Notes under the pieces: generated by a model
Databases searched by the model: none
Seen by the model: the letters and a program-made list of their open reading frames with translations, nothing else
Told to the model about the DNA's origin: nothing
DNA from: Streptomyces rubrogriseus
GTDB taxonomy: Bacteria > Actinomycetota > Actinomycetes > Streptomycetales > Streptomycetaceae
Reading direction: 5' to 3'
DNA length: 64,000 bases
Assembly (NCBI RefSeq): GCF_027947575.1
Contig: NZ_CP116256.1
Span: forward strand, 4,092,001 to 4,156,000
Position numbers and translations under genes: made by a program
Shown: positions 48,480 to 57,159 of the stretch, piece by piece
How positions within the stretch are numbered: position 1 is the stretch's first letter
How the letters are laid out: the number at the start of each line of letters is the position of its first letter

Positions 48480-48687
48480 GAAAAGAGGGGGCAGGTCTTG
48501 GGCTGCGCACGAGGACCCCAGGACCGACGCGCCCTTCATCGAGGAAGTCGTCTACAGGGACTGTCTCGACGTTGTCGACCAGTTCTGGGCGGACGACACG
48601 ACCTGGCGCGGCGGCAGCCCGGGAGAACTCCGGCTACAGCGACGCATGACCGAGCACAAGTCAAACCATCCGAGGAGCGTGACGACA

Positions 48688-49614
48688 GTGAACCACTGGA
48701 CCCCCGGTGACATCCCCGACCAGGCCGGCCGCACCGCGCTGATCACCGGCGGGAACAGCGGGATCGGACTCGAGACCGCCCACGCGCTCGCCCGGCACGG
48801 GGCCCGCGTCATCCTGGCCGGCCGCAGTCAGACCAGGCTGGACCAGGCCGCGGAGGCTGTGCGCGCCGCGACCCCAGAGGCCCGGACGGACACCCTCGTG
48901 CTCGACCTCTCCGACCTCTCCTCCGTCCGCGACACCGCCACTCGGATCGCCGAGACCGAGACGGTCGACCTGCTCTTCAACAACGCGGGCGTGATGAACC
49001 TGCCCGAGCGGCGAACCACCCACGACGGCCTCGAGATGACGGTCGGCACCAATCACCTCGGCCACTTCGCCTTCAACGCCCAGGTCTGGCCGGCCGTGCG
49101 CCGCTCGACCGCAGCGCGCGTGATCACCGTCAGTGCCATCGCGGCGCGGTGGCCGATGGGCAGGCTGGAGGACCTGATGAGTGAAAAGAGCTACCGCGCC
49201 ATGGGCGCCTACGCCAAGTCCAAGCGCGCCAACATCGTCTACACCCTCGAACTCGCGCGCCGCACTGCGAGCAGCCCCGTCGAGGCACTCGTCGTGCACC
49301 CGGGGTCGGCGATGACCAATCTCCAGCAGCACGGCACCGGCAGCCTGAGCCGCCTGGTGACCCCGATCGCCGCACGCCTGCTCATGGGCTCTGCCGAGGG
49401 CGCCGCTTGGCCTTCTCTGTATGCGGCGACCAGTCCGCACGTCCAGTCGGGCTGGTTCATCGGCCCCGCCGGACGCGACCAGACTTCCGGCACCCCCAGG
49501 CCCGCCAAGCTCCCCACAGACGCCGACGACCCCGCGGCGGGCAGGCGGCTCTGGGCGGCGAGCGAACAGCTCACGGGTGTCCCTTTCGACATCGAAGCAG
49601 GGGCCGCCATCTAA
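48688..49614 (+). CDS. Short-chain dehydrogenase/reductase (retinol dehydrogenase-like)
   Basis: 308 residues, of the extended WW-oxidoreductase/retinol-dehydrogenase-like SDR group. GGNSGIGLETAHALARHGARVILAGRS (NADP-type Arg), [28 protein letters not shown], catalytic Ser in ITVSAIAA, and Tyr/Lys in YAKSKRAN (replacing YxxSK). GTG 48688 lies 10 bases after AGGAG; the ATG at 48646 has no ribosome binding site. The gene is controlled by the promoter and operators at 48409-48479 and belongs with the divergent TetR gene. Substrate unknown, probably a hydrophobic carbonyl. Confidence 0.88.
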   Translation: MNHWTPGDIPDQAGRTALITGGNSGIGLETAHALARHGARVILAGRSQTRLDQAAEAVRAATPEARTDTLVLDLSDLSSVRDTATRIAETETVDLLFNNAGVMNLPERRTTHDGLEMTVGTNHLGHFAFNAQVWPAVRRSTAARVITVSAIAARWPMGRLEDLMSEKSYRAMGAYAKSKRANIVYTLELARRTASSPVEALVVHPGSAMTNLQQHGTGSLSRLVTPIAARLLMGSAEGAAWPSLYAATSPHVQSGWFIGPAGRDQTSGTPRPAKLPTDADDPAAGRRLWAASEQLTGVPFDIEAGAAI

Positions 49615-49656
49615 GTGTCCCCAACGGCGTTCCGGCTCCAGCACTACACTGGGTTC

Positions 49657-50211
49657 GTGACAGATGCAGACCGTCGAATCGGCGCGGAAATCAGTCCCTT
49701 TCCACCTTTTCTGAAGATCACCACCACCGATGTGGGTGCGATCTTCCGGCGGCGTCGACGCAGCGTCACACAGACGGGCCCGTTCCTCATCATATCCGTG
49801 GATTCCGGCCTTGCGATGGACACGGCCTTCCGGACCGAGGACAGTTCACATCCGCATCTGTGGACAGCGCACGGTCAGGTCCATCAGTTGTGGCGGCTCA
49901 TTCCCTCGGGGCATGAAGGCGAAGTGCGCATCGTCTCCCTCAGCAACAACCTGTTTCTCGACGGCCGCGGCAGTCACGAGGGGGATCATCCGCAGATGTG
50001 CGCCGAGACCAATGGGCCGCGGCAGCGGTGGCGCCTCAAGCCGGCTCCCGGCCATCGCGCGCACTATCTTGAGAACGCCGCAACCGGTCTGGTGCTCGAC
50101 AGGCCGCATGAAGCGGAGCGTGGCACCTGGCCGGTGCTGTGGAGCGAACACTCTGGTGTCAATCAACACTGGTTGCTCGTCATGCCCTTCGCCGCACCGC
50201 CTACTGCCTGA
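49657..50211 (+). CDS. Beta-trefoil (ricin-type lectin-like) protein
   Basis: 184 residues with three QxW-like repeats spaced as in ricin B beta-trefoils: VHQLWRLIPSG, PRQRWRLKPAPG and VNQHWLLVMP. Between them are the usual SLSNNLFLDGRGS and LENAATGLVLDRP segments. There is no signal peptide, so it may bind a ligand inside the cell. TACACT (49645-49650) plus six bases leads to GTG 49657, implying a leaderless transcript; GTG 49615 is less likely. No catalytic domain is attached. Confidence 0.75.
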   Translation: MTDADRRIGAEISPFPPFLKITTTDVGAIFRRRRRSVTQTGPFLIISVDSGLAMDTAFRTEDSSHPHLWTAHGQVHQLWRLIPSGHEGEVRIVSLSNNLFLDGRGSHEGDHPQMCAETNGPRQRWRLKPAPGHRAHYLENAATGLVLDRPHEAERGTWPVLWSEHSGVNQHWLLVMPFAAPPTA

Positions 50212-50367
50212 CCGGTCGGCCTGCGGAGAAGCAGACCGGCGGTGGAGGTTCCTTGAGGAGTCGTCTGGCGTCGGCACGGGGTCATTTGACGTCGGCTTCG
50301 GGAGTCGCTTTCAAGGCTCTGGCCTGATCAACAGAATCCGGGTTTTGACGTCAGTCTGGAGCCGCCG

Positions 50368-51456
50368 ATGGATGTGACCGAGTCAGGGCATGCCGCGCGA
50401 GTGTCCGCCTACGCGGCCGTGGGATCACGGCTGTCCCTGTTGAGTGACCGTCGGCTTGGGGATGCGGTGTCCGCGGCGCCGAGTCTCGGCCGCGGTATCG
50501 GCGGTAGGGCGGCGGAGTTGGACGTCGAGGGGATGCGCGTCTTCGTCAAGCGGGTCCCGCTGACAGACATCGAGTTGCGGCCGGAGCACGTGCGGTCGAC
50601 AGCCAATGTGTTCGATCTCCCTCTCTTCTACCAGTACGGCGTGGGGTCGACGGGGTTCGGTGCCTGGCGTGAGCTGGCCGCGCACATCTTGACGACGGGA
50701 TGGGCACTGAAGAACGAGTACGCGGGTTTCCCGCTGCTGTATCACTGGCGGGTATTGCCGGACAGTCCTCCTGCCGGCTTCGTTGACGGGTTCGGCGGAG
50801 TGGAGGGCGCCGTGGCACATTGGGAGGGATCGTCGGCCGTGCGTCGTCGGCTGGAGGCCATCGGTAGCTCCTCCTTCAGCCTGGTGCTCTTCCTGGAGCA
50901 CGTGCCACAGACGCTCGCCGAGTGGCTGGTCGACAGCCGAGACGCGACCCCACGGCAGTCGGGCGAGTCGCCCTATCCGTGGGTCGAGAATGCGCTGTCC
51001 CGGGGGACGGAGTTGATGAGCGCGCGCGGACTGGTCCACTTCGACGCGCACTTCGCCAATCTGCTCACCGACGGACAGCGGGTGTACTTCGCGGACTTCG
51101 GGCTCGCGTTGAGCCGCGATTTCGAACTCTCGTCGGAGGAGCGTGATTTCCTCGATGATCACCTCGTGTACGACCGCTCCTACGCACCGAACCACCTGCT
51201 TCGCCACCACCTGCCACACCACGTGCGCGGTGGCACCGAACACGGAGCCTTCCTGCGCGAATGGGTCGACGGCTGCCAACCCGCCGACATTGCGCCCGAC
51301 ATCGGCGCGATCATCGACCGTCACGCTCCGCACGCAATCGTGCTGGACGACTTCCATCACCGACTGCTTACCCAGAGCAAGCGCACTCCCTTCCCCGCAG
51401 CTGAGGTCGAGCGGGCGTTGGCTGGTGGTCCAGGTGAGCAGGGCAGCAGCCTCTGA
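50368..51456 (+). CDS. Protein kinase-like (Ser/Thr or small-molecule kinase) protein
   Basis: 362 residues. A divergent kinase fold: VFVKRVPL may carry the ATP Lys, the catalytic loop is GLVHFDAHFANLL (Asp and Asn intact, Tyr/Arg replaced by Phe) and the metal motif is FADFGLAL. The activation segment is short and an insertion-rich N lobe (PLFYQYGVGSTGFGAWRELAAH) is unusual. Substrate could be a protein or an antibiotic-like small molecule. ATG 50368 is preceded by CTGGAG. The preceding 156 bases show no gene. Neighbours (beta-trefoil, SUKH) give no clear pathway. Confidence 0.8.
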   Translation: MDVTESGHAARVSAYAAVGSRLSLLSDRRLGDAVSAAPSLGRGIGGRAAELDVEGMRVFVKRVPLTDIELRPEHVRSTANVFDLPLFYQYGVGSTGFGAWRELAAHILTTGWALKNEYAGFPLLYHWRVLPDSPPAGFVDGFGGVEGAVAHWEGSSAVRRRLEAIGSSSFSLVLFLEHVPQTLAEWLVDSRDATPRQSGESPYPWVENALSRGTELMSARGLVHFDAHFANLLTDGQRVYFADFGLALSRDFELSSEERDFLDDHLVYDRSYAPNHLLRHHLPHHVRGGTEHGAFLREWVDGCQPADIAPDIGAIIDRHAPHAIVLDDFHHRLLTQSKRTPFPAAEVERALAGGPGEQGSSL

Positions 51457-51509
51457 GCTGGACATAGCTCACTCACGGCAGCTAATACAACGACCCGCCG
51501 AGGCACCAA

Positions 51510-52040
51510 CTACAGGCACCCCGGATCGCCGTCGGTGACGAACCGTGTCAGGGAACTTTCCAGCAGTTCGAGAAACTGCCGCAGGTCATCAGCTACCCGG
51601 TCGAGTTCGGGTTCGTCCAGCGACGACGTCCGTGTCCGGTGGATCAATCCGCCAGGGCCGGCGACATAGGACAGGCCTCCACCGTTGGAGCCGATGACCA
51701 GACCACGGTTCTTCTGGCCGGCATCGACATCGACAGTGCCGTAGTGCTTGAACCGCAGAAGGACATCGGCTGCAGGGTCGACGAAGCAGCCGTTACCGAC
51801 GTCCGCCCAGGTGACCTCGCCGATGCTGCCGTAGAAGGTGACCAGGTCGGCAGGGACGAGGCCGTCCCGGGCGAGCGTGCGAGCCGCGGCCCGGTCGGCG
51901 CTGTCGGCCAGCCGTACCTCGTTGACTCCCGGGGGAAAGCCGTGCCGGCGCTCGAAGTCGTCTGTCATTGCCTCCAGGGTCTCCGAGACCCTGCTGGCCC
52001 ACGAGGCCACCCAGGCGGGAGAAAGCGAACGATCACTCAT
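51510..52040 (-). CDS. SMI1/KNR4 (SUKH)-type protein
   Basis: 176 residues. Features of the SUKH superfamily: an N-terminal helix, LPADLVTFYGSIGEVTWADVGNGCFVDPAADV-like core (here GLVPADLVTFYGSIGE), then LVIGSNGGGLSYVAGPGGLIHRT and a C-terminal helix DLRQFLELLESSL. SUKH proteins are often immunity proteins against contact-dependent toxins, but many are solitary; no toxin gene is adjacent. ATG 52040 overlaps the SDR stop by eight bases, so it is translated with that gene. Confidence 0.75.
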   Translation of the reverse strand: MSDRSLSPAWVASWASRVSETLEAMTDDFERRHGFPPGVNEVRLADSADRAAARTLARDGLVPADLVTFYGSIGEVTWADVGNGCFVDPAADVLLRFKHYGTVDVDAGQKNRGLVIGSNGGGLSYVAGPGGLIHRTRTSSLDEPELDRVADDLRQFLELLESSLTRFVTDGDPGCL

Positions 52041-52785
52041 GAGGTCGGATCATGGCACGGGAGCGACGGGCGACGAGGTCGTCATAGGTGCCGTCGCGCT
52101 CGGCCCAGCGGTGCGTGAGGACGCCCTTTACGAGGATTTCGTGGGGGGTGGGGTCCTGCGCCAGCAGGTGCATTACCTCGGTGGCGAAGTCATCGAGTGG
52201 CAGCGCGTGCGGATTCACCTCCTCCTGTCCCGCCGTGGCGACGGCCGGCGGGACCAGCTCGACGACGCCGACACCGGTGCCGTCGAGTTGCGCGCGCAGG
52301 GCCTCGGAGTAGGCGTGCACCGCGGCCTTGGAGGCGGCGTAGCTGGGCATGGGCGGAAACGGCAGGAAGGCGATGCCGGAGGAGACGGTGATGAAGGTAC
52401 CGGCGCCCCGTCGGACCAGGTGGGGGGTGAAGGCGTCGATGACCCGGATGGTGCCGAGCAGGTTGGTGTCGATCGTCGTGTCGGCCGCCTCGAAGTGCGC
52501 GGGATCGCGCAGGTCCTCAAGGAGCATGACGCCCGACATGGTCACCACGGTGTCCAGCTCGGGATACCGGTCGAGCACGGCGTCACGCAGGGACTCGACG
52601 GAGAAACTGTCGGTAACGTCTGCAAGGAAGGTACCCAAGCCTTCTTCGGCGAGTTCCGAAAGCGCTCTCGGACTGCGGCCGGCGACGGCCACGACGCTGC
52701 CCGCAGCGGCGAACCGGCACGCGAGCTCTCGCCCGATGCCCGAGGTTCCGCCGACGATGAGAACGGTGCGGTTGGAGAGATCCAC
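52033..52785 (-). CDS. Short-chain dehydrogenase/reductase, MmyB-linked (copy 1)
   Basis: 250 residues. DltE-like SDR: GGTSGIGRELACRFAAAGSVVAVAGRSP, LADVTDSFSVESL, VVTMSGVM where NAG is usual, catalytic Ser in FITVSSGIAF, and YAASKAAVHAY. GTG 52785 follows GGGAAG. Divergent from the MmyB-like regulator at 52974, an arrangement common in actinobacteria in which the regulator controls the SDR. Substrate unknown, perhaps a fatty or other hydrophobic carbonyl. Confidence 0.9.
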   Translation of the reverse strand: MDLSNRTVLIVGGTSGIGRELACRFAAAGSVVAVAGRSPRALSELAEEGLGTFLADVTDSFSVESLRDAVLDRYPELDTVVTMSGVMLLEDLRDPAHFEAADTTIDTNLLGTIRVIDAFTPHLVRRGAGTFITVSSGIAFLPFPPMPSYAASKAAVHAYSEALRAQLDGTGVGVVELVPPAVATAGQEEVNPHALPLDDFATEVMHLLAQDPTPHEILVKGVLTHRWAERDGTYDDLVARRSRAMIRPHE

Positions 52786-52973
52786 GAGTTCTTCCCTTCA
52801 GTCCGGGGCGACGACGGCGTGCAGCCCCGTGGCGCGGACAGTGAGGTCTTCTGTCCCCGTCGAACAGTGGTGCCGTAATCCTTGCTGTCGTCCGCCGGAC
52901 TTGGCAGTTCCCCCGTCTTCCCTGGTCCTGTCAGGGCCCCCACTGAGTCCACGCACCGCATTACGGTGTCGGT

Positions 52974-53840
52974 ATGAAGGACGAATCCGGCAACCGGCTC
53001 GGCAGCTACCTCCGTGCCCGGCGTGAGCTGATCACCCCGGCCCAGGCGGGGATCCCGCCCGGCGGCAACCGCCGCGTGCCCGGCCTGCGCCGGGAGGAAG
53101 TCGCCCTGCTCGCCGGAATCAGTCCCGACTACTACCTGCGTCTGGAACGGGGGCGAGACAAGAACCCCTCACCGCAGGTTCTCGAATCACTCGCACGCGT
53201 TCTGCAGCTCGACGACATCGAACGGACGTACCTGCTCGGCCTCGCCGCGGCCCACCCCAGGGCGCCGCGCCGCAAGCGGCCCGAGCACGTACCGGCGCGC
53301 GTGCACGAACTGCTCGCCCACCTTCCGATCCCCGCGTTCGTCGAAGGGCGCGCGTTCGACGTCCTGGCCTCCAACCCGATGGCCGTCGCACTCTCCCCCC
53401 GCCTGCGGCCCGGGCAGAACCGGCTTCGCGATCTCCTCCTCGACCCGGAGGAACAGGAGTTCCACCAGGACTGGCCGAAGGCCACCGCCGATTTCGTCGC
53501 CGCCCTTCGCACGACCATCGGGGACGACACCGACAACCCCCGGTTCGTCGAACTCGTCGGAGAACTCGCACTGTCCAGTCAGCGGTTCCGTACCCTGTGG
53601 GCCCGCCACGACGTCCGCAGCCTCGACGGAGGCAGCACCACCGTCCACCACCCCGTCGTCGGTGACCTACGCCTCCACCGCGACAAACTCCCCGTGGACG
53701 ACGTCATCCTCGTCGTGTACTACCCCGACAAGGACAGCGACAGCGACGAGAAACTACGGCTTCTCGCCGGACTCTCCCACCCCGAGTCCGCCGGCAGGCA
53801 ACGCTCCGCAAGCAGCACCGGAGGGCGTTCCCCACAGTAA
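52974..53840 (+). CDS. MmyB-like HTH regulator (copy 1)
   Basis: 288 residues. N-terminal Xre-type helix-turn-helix with the group signature GNRRVPGLRREEVALLAGISPDYYLRLERGRDKNPS, then a PAS-like MmyB/MltR ligand domain (PIPAFVEGRAFDVLASNPMAVALSP, DDVILVVYYPDKDSDSDEKLRLL). Structures of this family have shown bound fatty acid. TACGGT (52962-52967) plus six bases leads directly to ATG 52974 with no ribosome binding site, so a leaderless transcript is likely. Divergent from its SDR. Confidence 0.92.
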   Translation: MKDESGNRLGSYLRARRELITPAQAGIPPGGNRRVPGLRREEVALLAGISPDYYLRLERGRDKNPSPQVLESLARVLQLDDIERTYLLGLAAAHPRAPRRKRPEHVPARVHELLAHLPIPAFVEGRAFDVLASNPMAVALSPRLRPGQNRLRDLLLDPEEQEFHQDWPKATADFVAALRTTIGDDTDNPRFVELVGELALSSQRFRTLWARHDVRSLDGGSTTVHHPVVGDLRLHRDKLPVDDVILVVYYPDKDSDSDEKLRLLAGLSHPESAGRQRSASSTGGRSPQ

Positions 53841-53921
53841 GAGTGATCAGTTCGGTGCCGGCGGGGGATCAGTGACGATCACACGGTTGTCCGCCGTTGG
53901 AAGCGCCGCGGGTTCCGGTTG

Positions 53922-54860
53922 TTACCGCAGGCGGGTGCCCGTGAGTTCCTCGGAGGTTCGCCAGACGCGCCGGGCGTCCTCGCCGCTGCGCAGGCGGGAG
54001 TAGAGCTCCTGTTCTCCGGGTGGCCCACCCAGGTGGCCGGGGCCGCTGGGCCCGTAGAATCCGCCGGGCTTGGCATCGGGGGAAGTAGCGGCCATGAGAG
54101 CGGGAAGCTGCGCGGTCTCCACGGTCCCCACGACGGCGCCGCGGGCGGACATGGCCCGGATCATGCGAACCAGCACCGTGTCCTTGTCCCGGCCGACCTC
54201 GGGGCGTGCCGCGAGCAGGCTCGTAGGAGCCACCCCGGGGTGGGAGAGATTACTGGTGATGGCCCAACCGCCTTCCTGGCTACGCCTGTTGAGTTCCAGA
54301 GCGAAGAGCCCGAGGGCGATCTTCGACTGGCTGTAGGCCTTCCTGCCGTTGTAGGAGCGTTCCCAGTTCAGGTCGTCCCAGTTGATGGCGTGCTGGTTGG
54401 CCGCGATGCTGACCTGCGAGGTGACGCGTGCCTGTCCGGCCCGCAGGAGGGGGAGCAGGTGGGCTACGAGGGCGAAGTGCCCAAGGTGGTTGGTGCCGAA
54501 CTGCAGCTCGAATCCGTCGACGGTGGTCTGCCTCTCGGGCGGGGTCATGACGCCGGCGTTGTTGATGAGCAGGTGGATGGGCCGGCCCTCCTCCAGCAGC
54601 GTCTTGCCGAGCGCCGCGACGGAGGCGAGTGAGGACAGGTCGAGGCTGCGCAGCGACACGTCCGCGTCGGGGGCGTGCTGACGGATCTTGGCCAGCGCCG
54701 CCTCGCCCTTGCGTGGATTGCGGACGGGCAGGATGACCCGCGCGCCGGCTGCGGCCAGGCGGACCGCCATACCGAGTCCCATTCCGTCGCTCGCTCCGGT
54801 GACGACGGCCCGCGTGTCACGCAGGTCGGGAATCGTGATGTCAATGTGTCGACGTGGCAT
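53922..54860 (-). CDS. Short-chain dehydrogenase/reductase, MmyB-linked (copy 2)
   Basis: 312 residues, retinol-dehydrogenase-like [32 protein letters not shown] (NADP-type Arg), [34 protein letters not shown], Ser in [11 protein letters not shown], and Tyr-Lys in [13 protein letters not shown] 54860 has AGGAAG 10 bases upstream. Divergent from the second MmyB-like regulator. Closer to the SDR at 48688 than to copy 1, so the two modules are not a simple tandem duplication. Confidence 0.9.
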   Translation of the reverse strand: MPRRHIDITIPDLRDTRAVVTGASDGMGLGMAVRLAAAGARVILPVRNPRKGEAALAKIRQHAPDADVSLRSLDLSSLASVAALGKTLLEEGRPIHLLINNAGVMTPPERQTTVDGFELQFGTNHLGHFALVAHLLPLLRAGQARVTSQVSIAANQHAINWDDLNWERSYNGRKAYSQSKIALGLFALELNRRSQEGGWAITSNLSHPGVAPTSLLAARPEVGRDKDTVLVRMIRAMSARGAVVGTVETAQLPALMAATSPDAKPGGFYGPSGPGHLGGPPGEQELYSRLRSGEDARRVWRTSEELTGTRLR

Positions 54861-55089
54861 GTGAGACGGCTTCCTGAGGAGTCGGTTGGACGCAGTGGAT
54901 TCACGGTGACTCCACGGGCGCCGACGAGGGCGAGAGCGGGCAGTGCGGGACGAGTCCGGAAATCAGGTCGGGGGACGCGCCGGGGCGCAACGGCATACCG
55001 GCTGCTCCTGCGCACGCTGGTGGGCCGGACAAGCCCATGGCGATCATGGAGCACGTCTCTCATCCTGGGCCGGCACCGCACGTCTCACA
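54859..55089. promoter_or_regulatory. CGTCTC repeats in the divergent SDR/MmyB gap
   Basis: CGTCTCACA occurs on the plus strand at 55081-55089 and on the minus strand near 54868-54860, overlapping the SDR start; GCACGTCTC also starts at 55051 and 55078. The repeats may be the site for the MmyB-like regulator. The 327-base gap 54861-55187 holds no gene I can support. Confidence 0.4.
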
Positions 55090-55187
55090 ATGCGTGAAGG
55101 GGGGATCAGGAATCCGTGGATATCAAGAAGCGCCTCAGGTAGATCTGTGCAGAGAACGGGCCATGTACGTCACGGAAGGCGTGGACA

Positions 55188-56027
55188 GTGATCGATCGAT
55201 CCGGTCTGGCACAGTTCCTACGGCAGCGCCGGGAGGCGCTGCAGCCCGAGGACGTCGGTCTCCCGCGAGGACGGCGCCGCAGGACCAGCGGGCTTCGCCG
55301 GGAAGAGGTGGCCGCGCTGTGCCACATGTCGACCGACTACTACGCACGTCTGGAGCGAGAGCGCGGGCCCCAGCCGTCCCAGCAGATGATCGTCTCCATC
55401 GCGCAGGGCCTGCATCTCTCCCTCGACGAGCGCGACCACCTGTTCCGGCTGGCCGGGCACACCCCGCCCCCGCGGGGCACGGACGGCGAGCACATCGGTC
55501 CCGGCCTGCTGCGCATCCTCGACCGCCTCGACGACACTCCCGCGGAGATCGTCACCGAGCTCGGCGAAACGCTACGGCAGACCCGGCTCGGCATCGCACT
55601 CACTGGCGACCAGACCCGCTACAGCGGCCCGGCCCGCAGTATCGGCTACCGCTGGTTCACCGACCCCGCCACAAGACAGCTCTACCACCCTGACGACCAC
55701 GCGTTCCTCACCCGGATGTTCGCCTCCGGCCTGCGGGAGGTGGCCACGCTGCGAGGCCCCGGTTCCCGCGCGGCCCGCTACGCCGACTTGCTGCTTGCCC
55801 AAAGCGAGGAATTCCGCCGGGTGTGGAAGGACCACATGGTCGGAATCCGGCCCAAGGAGGTGAAACGCTTCGTCCATCCCGAGGTCGGCGCACTGGAGCT
55901 GACCTGCCAGACGCTGCTCGATCCGAGCCAGGCGCACATGCTTCTCGTCTACACCGCCACGCCCGGCGGCGAGAGTTACGAGAAGCTCCAGCTGCTCTCC
56001 GTGATCGGCGCACAGACGCTGCCATGA
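55188..56027 (+). CDS. MmyB-like HTH regulator (copy 2)
   Basis: 279 residues. Same architecture as the protein at 52974: helix-turn-helix with GRRRRTSGLRREEVAALCHMSTDYYARLERERGPQPS, then an MmyB/MltR ligand domain (VTELGETLRQTRLGIALTGDQTRYSGPARSIGYRWF, LTCQTLLDPSQAHMLLVYTATPGGESYEKLQLL). GTG 55188 follows GGAAGG at eight bases. Divergent from the SDR at 54860. Probably senses a hydrophobic ligand and derepresses that SDR. Confidence 0.92.
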   Translation: MIDRSGLAQFLRQRREALQPEDVGLPRGRRRRTSGLRREEVAALCHMSTDYYARLERERGPQPSQQMIVSIAQGLHLSLDERDHLFRLAGHTPPPRGTDGEHIGPGLLRILDRLDDTPAEIVTELGETLRQTRLGIALTGDQTRYSGPARSIGYRWFTDPATRQLYHPDDHAFLTRMFASGLREVATLRGPGSRAARYADLLLAQSEEFRRVWKDHMVGIRPKEVKRFVHPEVGALELTCQTLLDPSQAHMLLVYTATPGGESYEKLQLLSVIGAQTLP

Positions 56028-56122
56028 GCCTGTGAGAAGACCAGCCCCGTCGATCGATTCCGCGTTGTCGTAGTCGGTATGTGACCGTGCTGCTCAGAGA
56101 CCTGTCAGACCTGACAAGATGT

Positions 56123-56135
56123 ATTAATAATTAAT
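56123..56135. promoter_or_regulatory. AT-rich palindrome upstream of FadR-type gene
   Basis: ATTAAT-A-ATTAAT, strikingly AT-rich in this genome, 87 bases before the regulator gene. The decamer AATAATTAAT (56126-56135) recurs as AATAATTCAT at 57053-57062 before the galactonate operon, suggesting one regulator for both. Confidence 0.55.
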
Positions 56136-56221
56136 GCCTGGCGATATCATAGGTCCGCGTTCGCGCCCGCGGCGCCCACCCCGCGCGCCTCGCGTGCGCC
56201 TGATGTCAAGGAGATGGCGGC

Positions 56222-56959
56222 ATGGCGGCCTACAGCACCCGCGGCGTGCACGGACAGGTGGTCCAGTCGCTCGGAGCGCGCATAGTGGGTGGCGCCGTAC
56301 CGGAGGGCACCACGCTTGACGTGCGGGCGCTGGGGGAGGAGCTCGACGTCAGTCTGACCGTCATGCGGGAGTCGCTGAAGGTCCTCGCCGGCAAGGGCCT
56401 CGTCGACGCACGGCAGAAGCGGGGCACGTTCGTCAGGGCGCGCAAGGACTGGAACCTGCTCGACGCGGACGTCATCCGTTGGCGTGTCGAAGGAGGGGCC
56501 GGTGAGGATCTGATGCGAGACCTCGCCGATGTCCGGTCCATCATCGAGCCTGCCGCTGCCCATCGTGCCGCCCTGCACCGGACCCAGGCCGACCTCGATG
56601 CCTTGGAAGCGGCGCTCGGCCTCATGGGGCGGGCCCGAACGGATTCGTCCGACGCGGCCGAGGCCGACGCGGCCTTCCACCGCGCGCTTCTGGTGGCCAC
56701 CGGCAACGAGATGCTGGCCCGCATGGACATGCTGCTGGAACCGGGCCTGCGGGAGCGGGACCGTCTCGTCCATGCCCATGCGTCCGTCGACGACCCCGTG
56801 CCCAGTCACCGTGCCGTTCTCGATGCCGTGCGCGACGGTGACGCCGCCCGAGCCGAACTCGCCATGCTCGACCTGCTGGCGAAGGCGGTCGAAGACTTGG
56901 ACCAGGTCGCCGGGCGATCGGTCGATGCCGCCGGCCGCAGGTCCTCCCGGACCGGCTGA
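56222..56959 (+). CDS. GntR/FadR-subfamily regulator of the galactonate operon
   Basis: 245 residues. N-terminal winged helix (VVQSLGARIVGGAVPEGTTLDVRALGEELDVSLTVMRESLKVLAGKGLVDARQKRGTFV) and a C-terminal FCD domain with metal-type residues (DLADVRSIIEPAAAHRAA, EADAAFHRALLVATGNEML, SHRAVLDAVRDGD). DgoR of Escherichia coli, which controls galactonate genes, is of this subfamily. AAGGAG precedes ATG 56222. It lies 200 bases before the operon on the same strand and shares an AT-rich motif with it. Confidence 0.9.
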   Translation: MAAYSTRGVHGQVVQSLGARIVGGAVPEGTTLDVRALGEELDVSLTVMRESLKVLAGKGLVDARQKRGTFVRARKDWNLLDADVIRWRVEGGAGEDLMRDLADVRSIIEPAAAHRAALHRTQADLDALEAALGLMGRARTDSSDAAEADAAFHRALLVATGNEMLARMDMLLEPGLRERDRLVHAHASVDDPVPSHRAVLDAVRDGDAARAELAMLDLLAKAVEDLDQVAGRSVDAAGRRSSRTG

Positions 56960-57052
56960 TCGGGCGTCCGTCCGACGCGCCGCCGCCGGTCACGGGGGCG
57001 GCGCGTTCCTCGTTTGTGATCGGTGCCTCGTCGAGACATCTTGGCGTCACTC

Positions 57053-57071
57053 AATAATTCATATTTAATAT
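57053..57071. promoter_or_regulatory. AT-rich operator-like site before galactonate operon
   Basis: AATAATTCAT (57053-57062) repeats the motif found upstream of the FadR-type gene, and overlaps the palindrome ATATT-T-AATAT (57061-57071). It probably also contains the promoter -10 of the operon. Confidence 0.5.
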
Positions 57072-57159
57072 CCATGAGGGGGTGGTCATGGCCGCCGACC
57101 GCAACCATCTCGTTCCGTTCCGTTCCGTCCCGTCCGCGCCACAGCCTTCGGAGCCGCTC

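Noticed and set aside
51510..52040. SUKH protein as immunity partner of a polymorphic toxin
   Set aside because: No toxin, secretion or repeat-rich gene is adjacent; it is translationally coupled to an SDR instead.
57108..57134. CGTTC tandem repeats as a microsatellite or phase-variable tract
   Set aside because: Only about four short imperfect copies, and the likely SDR start lies downstream, so little effect is expected.
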